In this document: positions 53,063 through 64,000 of the stretch, in pieces
Numbering within the stretch: the stretch's first letter is position 1
Layout: the number at the start of each line of letters is the position of its first letter
NCBI GenBank assembly: GCA_001179505.1
Contig: CDMY01000938.1
Location: forward strand, 883 to 64,882
Origin: Vitrella brassicaformis
Taxonomy: Eukaryota > Sar > Vitrellaceae
Direction of reading: 5' to 3'
DNA: 64,000 bases
Program-made: the position numbers and the translations under genes
The notes under the pieces: generated by a model
Database searches by the model: none
The model's input: the letters and a program-made list of their open reading frames with translations, nothing else
Told to the model about the DNA's origin: nothing

Positions 53063-55405
53063 TCACGCTCCGCCAAGCCTGTATGCCTCCAGCTCGGCAA
53101 GCTCGAATTGCCAACCCTTGATCGACACAGGGTACCAAAACGGGTAATCTCTGTGGTCGCCAGAACAGTAATAGTCCCAGGAATGGACGCTAGGGCGGTC
53201 CCACTGATGCCAGTCGGCGGGCTCGCACTTGTGCGTGGTGTTGCCCTGGCAGCTCTTGAGCGTTTCGTCACTTGCTGGCGGCGCGGTCTGCCATTGATCG
53301 GCTCGTCGGGTGCCAAAATCGAAGGTGCCTGCCGCGCGCAGGACGGCTGACAGGTCTCTGGTATAACGATCGCGTTCGCGATTCTCAGGAGCCCGGGGGT
53401 CAAAGATGTCCTCCACCACGACCTTCTCTTGTACAGACACACATCAGGACGCATTATCATGGCTGCCTTGCTCATGCCTGCAACTCACCTGTGTGCCCGC
53501 GATGTTTAGCTTGTCGGCCCAGCCCAGCGCGCCCACGTATGGGTGGCTCTCGGTGCCCTGCAGCTTGAAGGCGTGTGATTTGATGCCGGGGCGGCTCGCG
53601 GCCGGCCCCGTGACCTCGATGGGCCCCTCGATGAGGCTGGCGAAGAGCTCATTGCTGTCGGCCACTTTGAAGATGATCAGCAGAGGGGAGTGGCCCTTGA
53701 CGGCATAGAGCAAATGCAACCACCTCCAGCCATCCATAGTCGCCCTGCCACGACACACACACACATCAAGACACATGGGCATGATGCTCACGACTGTCTG
53801 GCCTGCCCTTCTCACTTGTATATGCGGATGACCGGCTCGCCCACACACGGAGGGATGGCGGGGGCCTCAGAGTACTTCTCACACCACTGCCGCATCTTCT
53901 GCAGGTGCTCATTCTCGAGAAGACCGTCGACGGGACCCATGTATCGAACGTCATGCAAACCGTACCTGACACACACACACACACACACCAATCCTCGAAT
54001 GAAATTGTCCACGTCTTCTCGATGCCCTACATGGTGAGTGCGTGTCGGAATCCTTTGATGTCGGACTCGCCCACCGCCCTCTGCACATCGAGGGCTTTGA
54101 CAGTCGTCCGCTTCATAAATGCCCGCGCCACCACATTGACCACCCGCTGCACGTATTCTGGAGCCACATCGACGGTCAGGGGGTCATACCTGACACGACA
54201 AAGAACCACAAGCGATATGGAACTAATTGGCTGAGTGTGTCGGATCGTTGCGAACTTGAGGAAACGATTCGCGAATGTGGAGTCGTCACCCAGCGAAGTG
54301 GCGACTGCCTTGGTCACCGTCACGGCAGACCCCGACACGTCAATCGACACCAACTGACATCGCAAAGCAAAAAGACATACACATTACGAGGGACACACAT
54401 GAGCAATGACCCCTTCTCCCAGCCACCTTTCTCCCCTTTTATCGTCGGCTTACCGAATCCTCCTCCGCGTTGCCCGACTTGAGCAGCGGTCTGATGGCCT
54501 CGAGGCGCTCCAACTGGGCGGCCATGTCATCAAACGCCAAGGGGATGAGCATGCGGATGGCATTGACCAGCCCCTGCAGCAGCTGCTGCGGCTGCGGCTG
54601 CGGCTGCGGCTGGTGGTGGGCGGGTGGGGGTGGGTGCTGATAGGGTTGTGGGGCCGGCTGGGGTTGGTTGTGGCCCTGTGAGGGTGGGGGTGGTGCAGTG
54701 TAGTTGGCGCGCCTCTTTGTGGAGGGAATGTACATGAGCAGCTCGACCCAATACCTGAAACGCACAACCAGAGAAGCGACGTGTGTGGCCTGACACTTGC
54801 TAGTATCGTCATACGTGAAGGCCGCATCCTTCTGTTTGGACGCCGGCAGCGCCACGTTCTCGATCTGCTCGCCTTCGTACATGATGAGTTCACCCACCAA
54901 CCTGAACACACACCACATCAGCCATCTCGTGACTGTTCGTTCTTGCCGTCCTCACCACTTGAAGGCTGGTCCGTAGCACTGAATGAAGATGCGATTCTTC
55001 TCATCTCGGATAAAGGCGGCGTCAAATTTGCCACAGAACATCAGCGCCAGCACACTCCCCTTGGCCGCACACAGGGTGGACCGGCGGGCGCGGACCGTCT
55101 CGCCAGCCACGTTGAACTCCAGAACATCGCGCATCGACTCAGCCTGACAGCAAAACACACGCACAGTCTCACAGTGAGCATCTGCCCTGGTGTCTAGCTC
55201 TCGGGAGGCGTACCGAGGGGGCAGTGAGGTCGCCTGTTCCGCCCATCGCTCGATCCTTTTCTATGATGGCGTTCCGCAGCTTGATGAGCTCCTCTGTTAC
55301 CCGCTGGCTGTGCTCGATGGTGATATCGAGGAAGTTCTCCTCGCCCTCGCCGTTGGGGTGTCTGCGCTTCTGGGAAGGCTCCCGTGAACCTCCTGCCCCG
55401 ATCAT
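53063..55405 (-). CDS. BTB/BTB-like/TLDc-like protein, copy 2
   Basis: An intact member of the three-copy family. The first ATG in frame is 55405 (MIGAGGSREPSQKRRHPNGE). A short coiled coil ending AMGGTGDLTAPS precedes the first BTB/T1-like domain (MRDVLEFNVAGETVRARRST, LCAAKGSVLALMFCGKFDAA, FIRDEKNRIFIQCYGPAFKW, LVGELIMYEGEQIENVALPA). A Pro/Gln/His-rich linker (about 54570-54700) follows. After RLEAIRPLLKSGNAEEDS comes the second BTB-like segment (LVSIDVSGSAVTVTKAVATS, YDPLTVDVAPEYVQRVVNVV). Then AIPPCVGEPVIRIYK and the C-terminal TLDc-like region: ATMDGWRWLHLLYAVKGHSP, IFKVADSNELFASLIEGPIE, SHAFKLQGTESHPYVG, VSIKGWQFELAELEAYRLGG. Its last exon differs most from the other copies, with an extra DIFDPRAPENRERDRYTRDL stretch. 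Intron positions match copies 1 and 3. The TLDc match is by pattern (a HSPLLIIFK core and a terminal F-E-L-x-E-L-E-x-Y). Function unknown. Confidence 0.8.
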
Positions 55406-55637
55406 CCAGCTGTGCCCTCGCTCAGTGCTCGACCGCACGTCGCTGCAGCTGCCCTTCGCTTCTCTTTGCCGGCTGCCGAGTCTTTTTCGGCCGCGGGCGT
55501 GGCTGTCCTCCGGGCCGACTCCTTTGCCTCCAAGCTGCCGACTCCTGTGTCACAGAGCAAGGGCGACCTGAGTCACTTTATTTCGACGAGCAGTTTATTT
55601 CCTCCGCGAGCTGACGACACAGGCGTGAGGTTTAAAG
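55406..55637. promoter_or_regulatory. Divergent promoter region, BTB copy 2 / UTP25
   Basis: The starts at 55405 (minus) and 55638 (plus) are 232 bases apart, and both frames extend open into it. No specific motif is recognised. Confidence 0.4.
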
Positions 55638-58629
55638 ATGGGCAAGAAGGGCGGAAGCAAAGGTGTGGGCAGGAAAGGTGGAGGAGGTCGGCGCAAGAAG
55701 CACAAGATGGACCTCGAGGATCTGTGGCATCAATCCAAGGCCATCAAGGACGCACACAAGGACAGGAAGACGCAGATCAGCAAGGACAAGAAGACCAAGA
55801 AGCAGAAAGCAAGCAGGGATGAGTCTCCCAGCAGCCATGACCACGAAGCTGCTCAGCCGAGTCGGATGCATGAAGCCGAGAAAGGGGATGACGAGAGATG
55901 GCTGGAGGCTCCCCCAGGCCCTTCTGGTGCGTTCGCCTCGCTGATGGCCTCCCTGCATCTACCGACAGACGCAGGCAGGAAGGCCAAGAAACGGGAGAGA
56001 ACTATCGAGGCCGAGCCGGGCGGTGGTTTGGATGACAGCCCAACATATGACGTGGTCATGGCTGAGGAGGGGGAGGGGCAAGAAGATGAGGGAGACGAGG
56101 GGCCGTCGGCTGACATCACGTCGAGCGAGCGGGAAGCCGAGGAGCAGGCGGACCTGCTGCAGGAGGCCCCGCTGCCTGACGACGATGAGGCTGTCGATGA
56201 CGATGATGACGAGCAAGAAGACGGCCCCTCGCCTGCCTCCGTTCTCGACTTCTCATCTTCCTTCGACGCTGAGCTGTCGCCATCCGACCTCTCCCAGGCA
56301 TCTGCAGTGGGTGACAAGCCCACTCGTCTCCATCCACCTCACTTCGGCCCGTTCCTATACCCTCGCCCACCCCCCTCCCACCTCACCAAGCTGATGCAGA
56401 CCCCGCCCCACCCGTCCCTCTCCTCGTCTGTGCATGGGATCCCCCAGCCGATACTCGAGAGCTTCCACCAGCTGTCGACCCCGGCTGGCGGCGCCGACGA
56501 CACTCTTAGCGAGCAGGACGCGGGATTCTTCCACTTCATGAACGGCTATGTCGACGTGCTGCATGCCAACCACGACCACACGACGAGCCGGTCTATACGG
56601 CAGCTCTACTGCCTGCACGTGACCAACCACCTGTTCAAGTGCCGGCAGGGGATCCTGCGCAACAATGCGGCGCTGAGCAGGGCCGTCAAGGGGGGCGGGG
56701 AAGCGGTCGATCCGGCGGGCGAGGACCGATTTCGCGACCAGGGGTTCACTCGCCCACGTGTGCTGATTCTGGTGCCGTTCAAGAGTGTGGCCAAGGAGGT
56801 GGTCGAGACGATCCTCAAGCTTTACCCACACAAGAAGCAGGTGGGTAGAGGGGAGAGGCGAAGACGGCGGTGCATCGGTGCCGATGAGCATGTCCGTGTC
56901 CTGTGGTTTGTGCCTGCCTTCATCAGGTGATGCACCGGCATCGGTTCGAGGAGGACTTCAGCGCCGAGGATGGGGACGAGGAAGGCAAATTCTGGCAGGT
57001 ACGCCGATGGCAATCTCTCTGTCTGTGCCCGGATGCATCACCTCTTTCTGTGTCTGTGTCGTCAGGACCGGCACAAGCCCCCTGACTACATCGACATCTT
57101 CAAGGGCAACCAGTCTGACCGTTTCCGCCTCGGCATCATGTTCCTCAAGACCGGCGTGCGGCTCTACGCCCCCTTCTACTCGGCCGACATGATCGTCGCC
57201 TCGCCCCTGGGGCTGAGACTCATCACCGGCGCACAGGTGAGATGAGAGGGGGCAGCGAGCTGACGACATTCATTCTCGGCTGTGTGTGGTGTGTGCAGGG
57301 CGAGAAGGACACTTCTCGCGAGTATGACTTTCTGTCGTCCATCGAGTTGGTGGTGATCGACCGTGCTGACGTCCTCAAACAGCAGAGCTGGGAGCACGTC
57401 GAACACGTCATGCAGGTCCGTGTGTGGCGTGTGTGGGTGTGTGCACCCCACACAATCACACACGCACACGGACTGGTGCTGGCATACATGGGTGGATCAG
57501 GCGGTCAATCTGAAGCCTAAGGCCCTTCACGACCTCGACATCCGCCGTCTGCGCCCCTCCTACGCGGCTGGACGGGCAGCCAACTACCGCCAAATGATTG
57601 TCACGTCGTAAGCACAGTCTGCCCGTCCGCTTGCTCGACTGGCCATCTCATTCATCGGGTGCGGCTGGTTTGTGTGTCCTCTGTGTTGTCAGTGATGGGA
57701 TGAATGTCGAGTCGACGGCCCTCCTGGCGTCATCGTGCAACTATCGCGGCCACGTCAAGCTGCTCGTGCCGTCCACCGGACAGCCGCTCGCACGCGCAGC
57801 AGCAACAGGTACGTAAGACAAAATGCGATCCTCTCGTGAGGCGTTCGTATCGTTTTGTTCTCTTTCCTTGGCTTGTGCAGGGGTGCGTCAGCTGTTCCAG
57901 CAGGTGCCCTGCAGCGATGTCAACGAGGCGCCCGAGGTCAGCTGAGGCAGGATGGACAGGCATCAGCGACAGACAGACTGGATATCTCCTCCCTCCTCTC
58001 TGTGTGTCTGTCGATGCAGAGGATGCTGCATTGGCTGGAGAAGAAGGCCTACCCGACGGTGATCAGCACCCTGTCGCAGCTCATACTCGTGGTGCCCTCA
58101 TACGTCGAGTTCGTCAGGTAGATCACTTGCCCACACTCGCATCACCACTGCTTGACATTACTTGACTCACATGTCTGTCTGTGTGTCTATCGATCAGTGT
58201 GCGCCAAGTGCTTCGGTCACTGGACGCCGAGTTCTGTGCCTGCCACGAGTACTCTTCCAAGAGGGCCATATCGCGGGCGAGAGCCTTCTTCGCTCAAGGC
58301 AAGCACTACCCGAATGACTGATCAACTGTCGTCTGCCTCTGTGTGGCTCTGTGTGGCCAGGCCGCATCAAGCTGATGGTGGTGTCGGAGCGGTGGCTCTT
58401 CTACCGCCGATATCGCCTCGCGGGCGCCGCCCACCTGCTTTTCCTCGGACCCCCCGAGCGGCCGGCCATCTACTGCGAGTTGATAGACGGCCTCAGCAAC
58501 CACTCTCAGGCGCTGGTGCTGACGTACTTCACTGCGGCCGACTCGATGTCGCTGGAGCGGCTGTGTGGGCCCGTCAAGGCACGCAAGATGATCAAGGGGC
58601 CGCCACAGAAAGTGTTCGCATTCACATGA
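55638..58629 (+). CDS. UTP25: U3 small nucleolar RNA-associated protein 25 (UTP25 / DEF)
   Basis: A nucleolar factor of the small-subunit processome for 18S rRNA maturation, with a helicase-like fold that lacks helicase motifs. The basic N-terminus ([20 protein letters not shown]) and an acidic region with a [10 protein letters not shown] stretch cover the first 200 residues. The conserved part starts near 56440 and includes [40 protein letters not shown] followed by [104 protein letters not shown], and [20 protein letters not shown]. It ends [20 protein letters not shown] plus FT, stop at 58627-58629. SPLGLR, the D-R-A-D-V-L motif and ERxxFYRRYR are the family's landmarks. Eight or so introns. 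Confidence 0.95.
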
Positions 58630-59230
58630 TGTGACGTGACTGACCGTGTGACTGTGGAGGAATGGACTGTTTGCTTGGTCTGTGATCAGAATCTGTTTGA
58701 GTGATCAATGCGTGTGTGAACGTGTCAATCATCACAACGGATTGCAAATGACACTCAAAAGATCCATCCTGCCGTCGACACCCCACGCCTTGACACGCAT
58801 GCACTCACAGCGAAAGTGTGGTATCCAGGATTCGAACCTGGGGTGTCACGGCCACAACGTGAAGTCCTAACCACTAGACTAATACCACTCTTGCACAATG
58901 ATGGCGCCGACTGAACTAACAAACGGGACGCCCGGCGGTGGGATTAGACCGAGCGAGATGATCCACCCGCCGTTGTGATCTGCCCAGTCGCTGGATGGTG
59001 AACAGACAGTCAAGTAAGCACGACGGCAAGGAAAGGAGCGCGAGTCAAGGAAGGGAAGGAGAGGAGGAAGGAGGAGAGGAGCACTTAATTGGATCTGGCA
59101 GGCCAGATTCGTGCATTCGTATGCCGGTGGGTGTTGTTCTTCTAGTGGCGAGGCGGGCCTGTGAGTTGTCGCCAGTAAGAAGGCAGATCCTCTTCCTCGC
59201 CATCCCGTTTCTTGTCGGTGAGATCTGACG
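58630..59230. other. Intergenic stretch holding a tRNA gene and the ankyrin-like promoter
   Basis: Apart from tRNA-His (58817-58888) it holds a purine-rich tract at 59030-59085 (ggaaggagagg type). The block at 59180-59230 is duplicated near 35.36-35.46 kb. Confidence 0.6.
58817..58888 (-). tRNA. trnH-GUG: tRNA-His (GTG)
   Basis: On the minus strand the gene folds as a standard cloverleaf. The acceptor stem is GTGGTAT with ATACCAC. The D arm is GTCTAGTGGTTAGGAC. The anticodon stem is TCACG/CGTGA around the loop TTGTGGC, with GTG at positions 34-36, so it reads His codons. The T arm is CCAGG-TTCGAAT-CCTGG, with the RNA polymerase III B-box (GGTTCGAATCC). The base after the acceptor (58817) gives A73. 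The extra 5' G of mature tRNA-His is not encoded. No intron. Confidence 0.95.
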
Positions 59231-59902
59231 ATGTCTGACTCTGAGGTGCACCAGCAGCCCAGCCGTTCCCCCTTCTCACGCGGCAGAGCACCAGCCTTTG
59301 CCCTCTCGGCCACCAAAGAGTTGGCGTACGGCATCCACCATGGCGCCCTCTCACATGACACAGCAGCCCAGCTGCTGACGCAAGAGAAGGCCGACCCCAA
59401 CAGGCAGTACTACAACAGGCGCAATATTTGTTGGGCTTCCTTGCTGCATCTGGCCGCGGAGAAGTGCGTCGGAGAGGATGGTGGCGCGGGAGCAGACATG
59501 GACGGCACCAGCAGCCTTGGGCGGCTTTACATGGGCGCCACCCTGGGGCGCCACACCACTGGACTTGGTGCGAAACCGCCTGCATCGTGCAGACCCGCAC
59601 TCAGCTGTCCGCCCCTCACCATGATCGAGACCCTCCTCAGGCACGGCGCAAAGTGCGGCTACAGTGATGCGCTTGCGTCATGGAAGAGGTCTCGGCCATG
59701 GAGTGCCTGGAGGTCATCACTCGCCTGACCACTGCCGCAGCAGCGGCACCCACACCACCCAACCTCTATGAATACTTCACTCTCAGCAAGGCATGTGGGC
59801 GCCGATTCCAAGAGGACGAGGACAAGCAATCGGATGAGCAACAGCGGCAGCACCGACCCCCACGAGGACGGGGACGAGGAGAAGCTGATAGCGGGGACGG
59901 GC
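59231..59902 (+). CDS. Ankyrin-like protein, frameshifted and cut by an assembly gap
   Basis: The frame from 59231 reads MSDSEVHQQPSRSPFSRGRA, then AYGIHHGALSHDTAAQLLTQ and ASLLHLAAEKCVGE, with TMIETLLRHGAKCGY near 59625. LLHLAAE and ETLLRHGA are typical ankyrin-repeat pieces. This frame stops at 59726-59728. A second frame continues the same theme from 59680 (MEEVSAMECLEVITRLTTAA, YEYFTLSKACGRRFQEDEDK), so a one-base shift lies near 59675, unless there is a sequence error. It then runs into the N gap at 59903, and its 3' end is not visible. Its 5' end is duplicated as a relic at 35.4 kb, which suggests a dispersed gene family. Function unknown. Confidence 0.55.
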
Positions 59903-60202
59903 NNNNNNNNNNNNNNNNNNNNNNNNNNNNNNNNNNNNNNNNNNNNNNNNNNNNNNNNNNNNNNNNNNNNNNNNNNNNNNNNNNNNNNNNNNNNNNNNNN
60001 NNNNNNNNNNNNNNNNNNNNNNNNNNNNNNNNNNNNNNNNNNNNNNNNNNNNNNNNNNNNNNNNNNNNNNNNNNNNNNNNNNNNNNNNNNNNNNNNNNNN
60101 NNNNNNNNNNNNNNNNNNNNNNNNNNNNNNNNNNNNNNNNNNNNNNNNNNNNNNNNNNNNNNNNNNNNNNNNNNNNNNNNNNNNNNNNNNNNNNNNNNNN
60201 NN
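59903..60202. other. Assembly gap (300 N) beside a G homopolymer
   Basis: Exactly 300 N, so its real size is unknown. The right flank is an A followed by about 31 G. It interrupts the ankyrin-like gene. Confidence 0.98.
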
Positions 60203-60203
60203 A

Positions 60204-60235
<32 letters not shown>

Positions 60236-61080
60236 AGCCACAGGGGCGCGGAACAGGGCAGTCGTGTATGGCTAGTGAGGCAGGGAGCGAGGGCCGATGC
60301 GTTTACCCTCTCTTATGCTAACTGGGATGTCAATGTCATGTCATTCCTGCTGTTGGTGGTGTGACAGGGCATGGGTAGTAGCGGTCGTGCAGGAGGACGG
60401 CGGCATGTACGCTGACTGATGGAGGACGACCAGTGAGTGGAGCGGGAGAGGGAGATGAATGGATGGATGGATGTATGGACGGGCCTCCCAGCAGAGACAC
60501 GATTCGACTGCCCACCGGCCGTGTGTGGTGGTGGTGGGTGGGGGTGGGGATGTATTAACGAGGCGACCTCGGTCGTAACAGATAATGGGAGAGGAGGCTC
60601 CATCGACGGTGTGGAGGGCTCAGATGGTTGTGATGACCACCAGGCGGCCGAAGACGAGCCAATCAAAGTACGCAATGCATGCTCCGTGGATGCAAAACAA
60701 ATGAACACACTCAGAGTGCGTTTTCGTTTGAATGGCAGCCAGCGAATGGACGATGGACGATGGACGATCTACTCACTCACATACTGCGGCCCTGCCTGCC
60801 TGCCGCCTGCCTGCCTGTGTGTGAGTGAGTAGATTCATTGCATGGTGTCGACACAAATGGATCTCTCGCCTCAGTGCCGCCGGCCGGACGGACGGACGGA
60901 CGGACGGGGAGTGAATGAGCGTGATGGAACACCAGAAGAAGTGGCAGCTCAGCTTTTTCTCAGCCCATCTGTGTCACGCTGAAGTGTCTTGTCTGTGCAC
61001 AGAGGTTGAGTCACATATGCAACGCATACATCCATAGGTCACGCTGCGTGCACGACCCAGGCAGAGCATGCGAGAGCCTC
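60203..61080. other. Gene-poor stretch after the gap
   Basis: The G run is followed by sequence with ATGG (60458-60475) and GGAC (60890-60907) tetranucleotide tracts and a TGCC run (60795-60820). A frame at 60437-60832 could be the end of the ankyrin-like gene but shows no domain. No gene is supported. Confidence 0.5.
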
Positions 61081-63431
61081 TCACGCCAGCACGTATCCCT
61101 CCAGCTCATCCATCTCAAAGTGCCATCCCTTCACAGACACAGGCAGGAACACTACATCTTCATCCCAGTCGTGGTCGCTCGGCCTGACGCTCGGCCGCTG
61201 CCACTGCCGCCACTCGTCGGGCTGATTCTCCTCCAGCATGTGACCCTGGCACCGTTTCATGCTCTCGTCGCTGGCTTCTGCTGGCGCGCCGATCTGCTGA
61301 GCGGTCGGACGGACGCCAAAGCTGAAGGATGCGACCCAGAGGAGGGCTGTCAGCTCAGAGTCGGGCAATGAGTAATCCATGAGCTCGGTGACTCTCTCCT
61401 GCACACACATACACGGATGGACAGGAGACAATCACCATGACTGCCTGAATGACTCATTCAGATGAGTACCCACCTGTGTGCCCGCGATGGTCATCTGGTC
61501 GCTGCAGCCGATGAAGCCCACGTGTGGGTGGCTGTCTGTCCCCCGCAGCTTGAAGGCGTGTGTTTCCGTGCCGGTGTCGCTAATGGCCGCCCCGGTGACC
61601 TCGATGGGCCCCTCGATGATCATGGCGAAGAGCTCATTGCTGTCGGCCACTTTGGAGATGAGCACCAGGGGGGAGTGGCCCCTGACGGCATCGAAGAAAT
61701 CCAACCACCTCCAACCATCCACAGTTGCCCTGACATCACGCACACAAATCAAGACACATCGGCAGGATGCTCGGAGCTGTCTGGCCTGCCCTTCTCACTT
61801 GTATATGCGGTGGACCGGCTCGCCAACACACGGAGGGATCGGCGGGGCGTCCTCGTCTCCCTCACACCACTGCCGCATCTTGTGCAGGTGGTCAGTGGTC
61901 AGCAGCCCGTCGATGGGCCCCAAATAGCGATCGCTATCCAAACCGTACCTGCCGCCAGGCACAGACAGAAGGCCAAGGTTGCATCTTCTCTCTCTCTCGG
62001 TGGTGACCTCTCTCCTTACATGTCGAGCACGGAGCGATAATCGGTCTCGTCGATCTCGCCGCCTTTGGCCTCATGGACGTCTTGGGCCGAGATGGCGGTG
62101 CCCTTCATGTGCGCTCGAGCCACGATGTCGACGATACGGTGCACATGCTCCACATCAAAGCCAGCGGCACGTCCATCGTGCCTGACACGCCAAAAGGGAG
62201 AGGCCAGTGGGTTGACCGCTTTGCGCGGGTGTTCTGGGTGGTGGCTCACTTAAGGAATATGTTTGCGAAGGTCGAGTCGTCGCCCAGCGAAGTGGCTACG
62301 CCCTTGGTCACCGTCACGGTGGCGCCCGACACGTCAATCGACACCAACTGACATCGCAGGGCACGAAAGGCATACACATTACAAGGGACACACACATGAG
62401 CAATGACTCCTTTCCTTTCTCCCCTTTCATCGTCGGCTTACCGAATCCTCATCCGTGTTGCCAGTCTTCAGCAGCGGTCTGATGGCCTCGAGGCGCTCCA
62501 GCTGGGCGTCCCTGGCATCCTTGGCCCTCCTGATCATACTGACCAGCTCGACAGAGAGGGCCTCAGCATCTGCTTGCGGCTGCTGCTGCCCTCCGTCCCC
62601 CTGCTGCTGCTGCTGCTGCTGGTGGCCTTGTGTGAGTGGGGGAATCTGCACACGGTTCGCGCGCCGCTTGGTAGGGTAGCCGGGGTCCGACATCAGCAAC
62701 TCAACCCAGTACCTGAACGATACCAAACACACCACACCACACCATGGGATCCACGGCAGCACAGGCAGCCTGCCGAGTGTCAGTTGGTGTGGCCCACTCA
62801 CTTGAATGGCGTATCGTTTTGCCTGGACGGTGGTATGACGATGCTGTCGGTCTGCTCGGCCACATACATATCTAACTTCCCCACCAACCTGACACACAGG
62901 ATGGACACGAGCAAAGCACACTACATCCTGAGCGTGATGGATTTTCACTTTGGCTTCTCACCACTTGAATGCGCGCGGGAACACTTGGAGTAAGATGCGA
63001 TTGTTCTGATCTCGGATGAATGCTTGGTCGAAAGCGCCGCAGAAGAGCAGCGCTATGACAGACCCCTTGACCCCACACAGGGTGGACCGCCGGGCACGAA
63101 AATACTCTCCGCTGAGGCTGAACTCCAATACCTCGCGCATGCACTCCGCCTGGCACAACACAATGCAAATCGACACATGCAACACAGTCACCATACCCTC
63201 TTGAGTCCTCGAGATCCATACCGAAGGCTCCGTCAAATCGCCAGTGCCGCCCATCGCTCGCTCTTTTGCAATCAGCTCATTCTTGATCTCCTGCAGCTTC
63301 GCCTTCACCACATCAAACTGCTCCATGCTCACATCCAGATGGCCGCCGCGGTCGCCATGGCCGTCAGGCGGCTGTTTACGCTTGCCGCCTTGGCTGCCTG
63401 CGGCAGCCGCCGCGGCAGCACTCGAGCTCAT
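61081..63431 (-). CDS. BTB/BTB-like/TLDc-like protein, copy 3
   Basis: An intact third member of the family. The start at 63431 reads MSSSAAAAAAAGSQGGKRKQ, then a short coiled coil ending AMGGTGDLTEPS. The first BTB/T1-like domain is MREVLEFSLSGEYFRARRST, LCGVKGSVIALLFCGAFDQA, FIRDQNNRILLQVFPRAFKW; its next exon has diverged (LVGKLDMYVAEQTDSIVIPP). The linker carries a Gln run (near 62600). The second BTB-like segment is LVSIDVSGATVTVTKGVATS plus FDVEHVHRIVDIVARAHMKG. It continues PPIPPCVGEPVHRIYK and a TLDc-like end: ATVDGWRWLDFFDAVRGHSP, ISKVADSNELFAMIIEGPIE, THAFKLRGTDSHPHVGFIGC, VSVKGWHFEMDELEGYVLA, stop at 61081-61083. It is closer to copy 1 than copy 2 in the last exon (TQPDEWRQWQ / NQPDEWRQWQ). 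The same introns are present, and several intron sequences are still alignable, so duplication was recent. Confidence 0.8.
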
Positions 63432-64000
63432 CGCGCCAGCTTCGGTCGTCTTTCGTCTTGTTTCACAGACCTTCAGCCACTCGAGGTGCTGGCAAGGAAA
63501 CGTATCAATCACACGCCGTGGTTGTCCTGTCCTGCGTGTGTGTCAGGAGGGTCAGTCGTTGCCCACACTGCCCGAGTCATGCTTCAGCGGCCACATCAGC
63601 CCCTTCCTCGGCACACAGACCATCATCACCAGGCTGGCGCTCACTGCCCCGTCCCTCAGCGTCCTCTCCCGCAAGCCGACCATGCACACCACGCTGCGCC
63701 TCGGCAAGGACTTTGGCGACGAGATCGAGATGACCAAGCAGCAGGTCCGTGTGTGGGGTGCAGCATTTCGCAAGACCAAGCACGCGACGATGGTGTGTGC
63801 GCCGACCACTGGTGTGGTCAAGCTGCTCGAGCATGCGTGCGGCACACTGGAGGAGCTGCACGCGTGGTCGCGTACCACTGGGTGCCTGTACAATGACGGC
63901 CCGCTCGACCTGGAGGTGCGGAAGGAGCCCATCTTCTCGTTCTCGTGGGAGCCACGGGGACGTTACGAGAGCACCTTTCCCAAGCTGCGGTGCGTATGGG
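63339..64000 (+). CDS. Unrecognised gene, 5' part only (runs off the window)
   Basis: I do not recognise this protein. From 63547 to the window end one frame stays open: EGQSLPTLPESCFSGHISPF, LALTAPSLSVLSRKPTMHTT, LRLGKDFGDEIEMTKQQVRV, WGAAFRKTKHATMVCAPTTG, VVKLLEHACGTLEELHAWSR, EPIFSFSWEPRGRYESTFPK. No ATG opens that frame locally. A 61-base GT-AG intron (63486-63546) joins it in phase to an exon starting at 63339 or 63357 (MAVRRLFTLAALAACGSRRG, then FGRLSSCFTDLQPLE). That exon looks like an organelle-targeting or signal leader and overlaps the first exon of BTB copy 3 on the other strand by about 90 bases. The leader exon is tentative; the 63547-64000 reading is well supported by its length and composition. 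Confidence 0.55.

Noticed and set aside
59680-60364. Frames of about 200 codons across the gap at 59.9 kb
   Set aside because: Much of their length is N or poly-Gly from the G homopolymer; only the first 70 codons carry ankyrin-gene content.
60437-60832. 131-codon plus-strand frame after the gap
   Set aside because: It is low complexity at both ends and has no domain. It could be the tail of the ankyrin-like gene, but nothing ties it there.

Overview
This is nuclear DNA from an intron-dense, GC-rich protist. Conserved blocks are split by many introns of about 50-110 bases that follow GT-AG (at least two GC-AG), often with long TG/CA tracts. Three genes point to the lineage. An HCF173-like gene has a signal peptide followed by a transit-like stretch, as in organisms with a complex plastid. 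A CFAP57 gene indicates a motile flagellum. A secreted coiled-coil gene resembles a type I associate with alveolates. Together these suggest a photosynthetic alveolate; my best guess is a chromerid such as Vitrella brassicaformis, inferred without any database search.

Layout. 0.7-9.2 kb (all minus): a plastid-targeted HCF173-like protein, phosphomannomutase and a secreted subtilase of bacterial type. 9.5-20.3 kb (plus): splicing factor SF3B2 and the ciliary WD40/coiled-coil protein CFAP57. 20.6-28.1 kb (minus): a voltage-gated K+ channel with a cyclic-nucleotide-binding fold, then a CCDC77-like coiled-coil protein. 28.4-31.1 kb: two orphan secretory-pathway proteins, one acidic and His-rich with a C-terminal membrane segment, one small and Cys-rich. 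31.6-39.3 kb (minus): a secreted coiled-coil protein made of two internal copies, and a large unrecognised protein. 39.7-48.5 kb: a damaged copy of a BTB/BTB-like/TLDc-like family, a DHHC palmitoyltransferase and eIF1A. 48.5-52.3 kb: centractin (ARP1) and a YccF-domain membrane protein. 53.1-63.4 kb: two intact copies of the BTB/TLDc-like family, the ribosome-biogenesis factor UTP25, a tRNA-His and a broken ankyrin-like gene next to an assembly gap. The last 0.7 kb is the start of an unrecognised plus-strand gene.

The genes do not form one pathway. Most are ordinary housekeeping, ciliary or trafficking genes packed closely, with many divergent pairs whose start codons lie about 100-450 bases apart. 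The most novel items are the three-copy BTB/BTB-like/TLDc-like family with conserved introns, the internally duplicated secreted coiled-coil protein, the two orphan secreted proteins, and a shared 5' segment that links the ankyrin-like gene at 59.2 kb to a relic at 35.4 kb.

Two runs of exactly 300 N (46625-46924 and 59903-60202) are assembly gaps, each beside a C or G homopolymer. Exon boundaries were read by eye, so spans are reliable to about one exon and internal splice sites are approximate unless stated.
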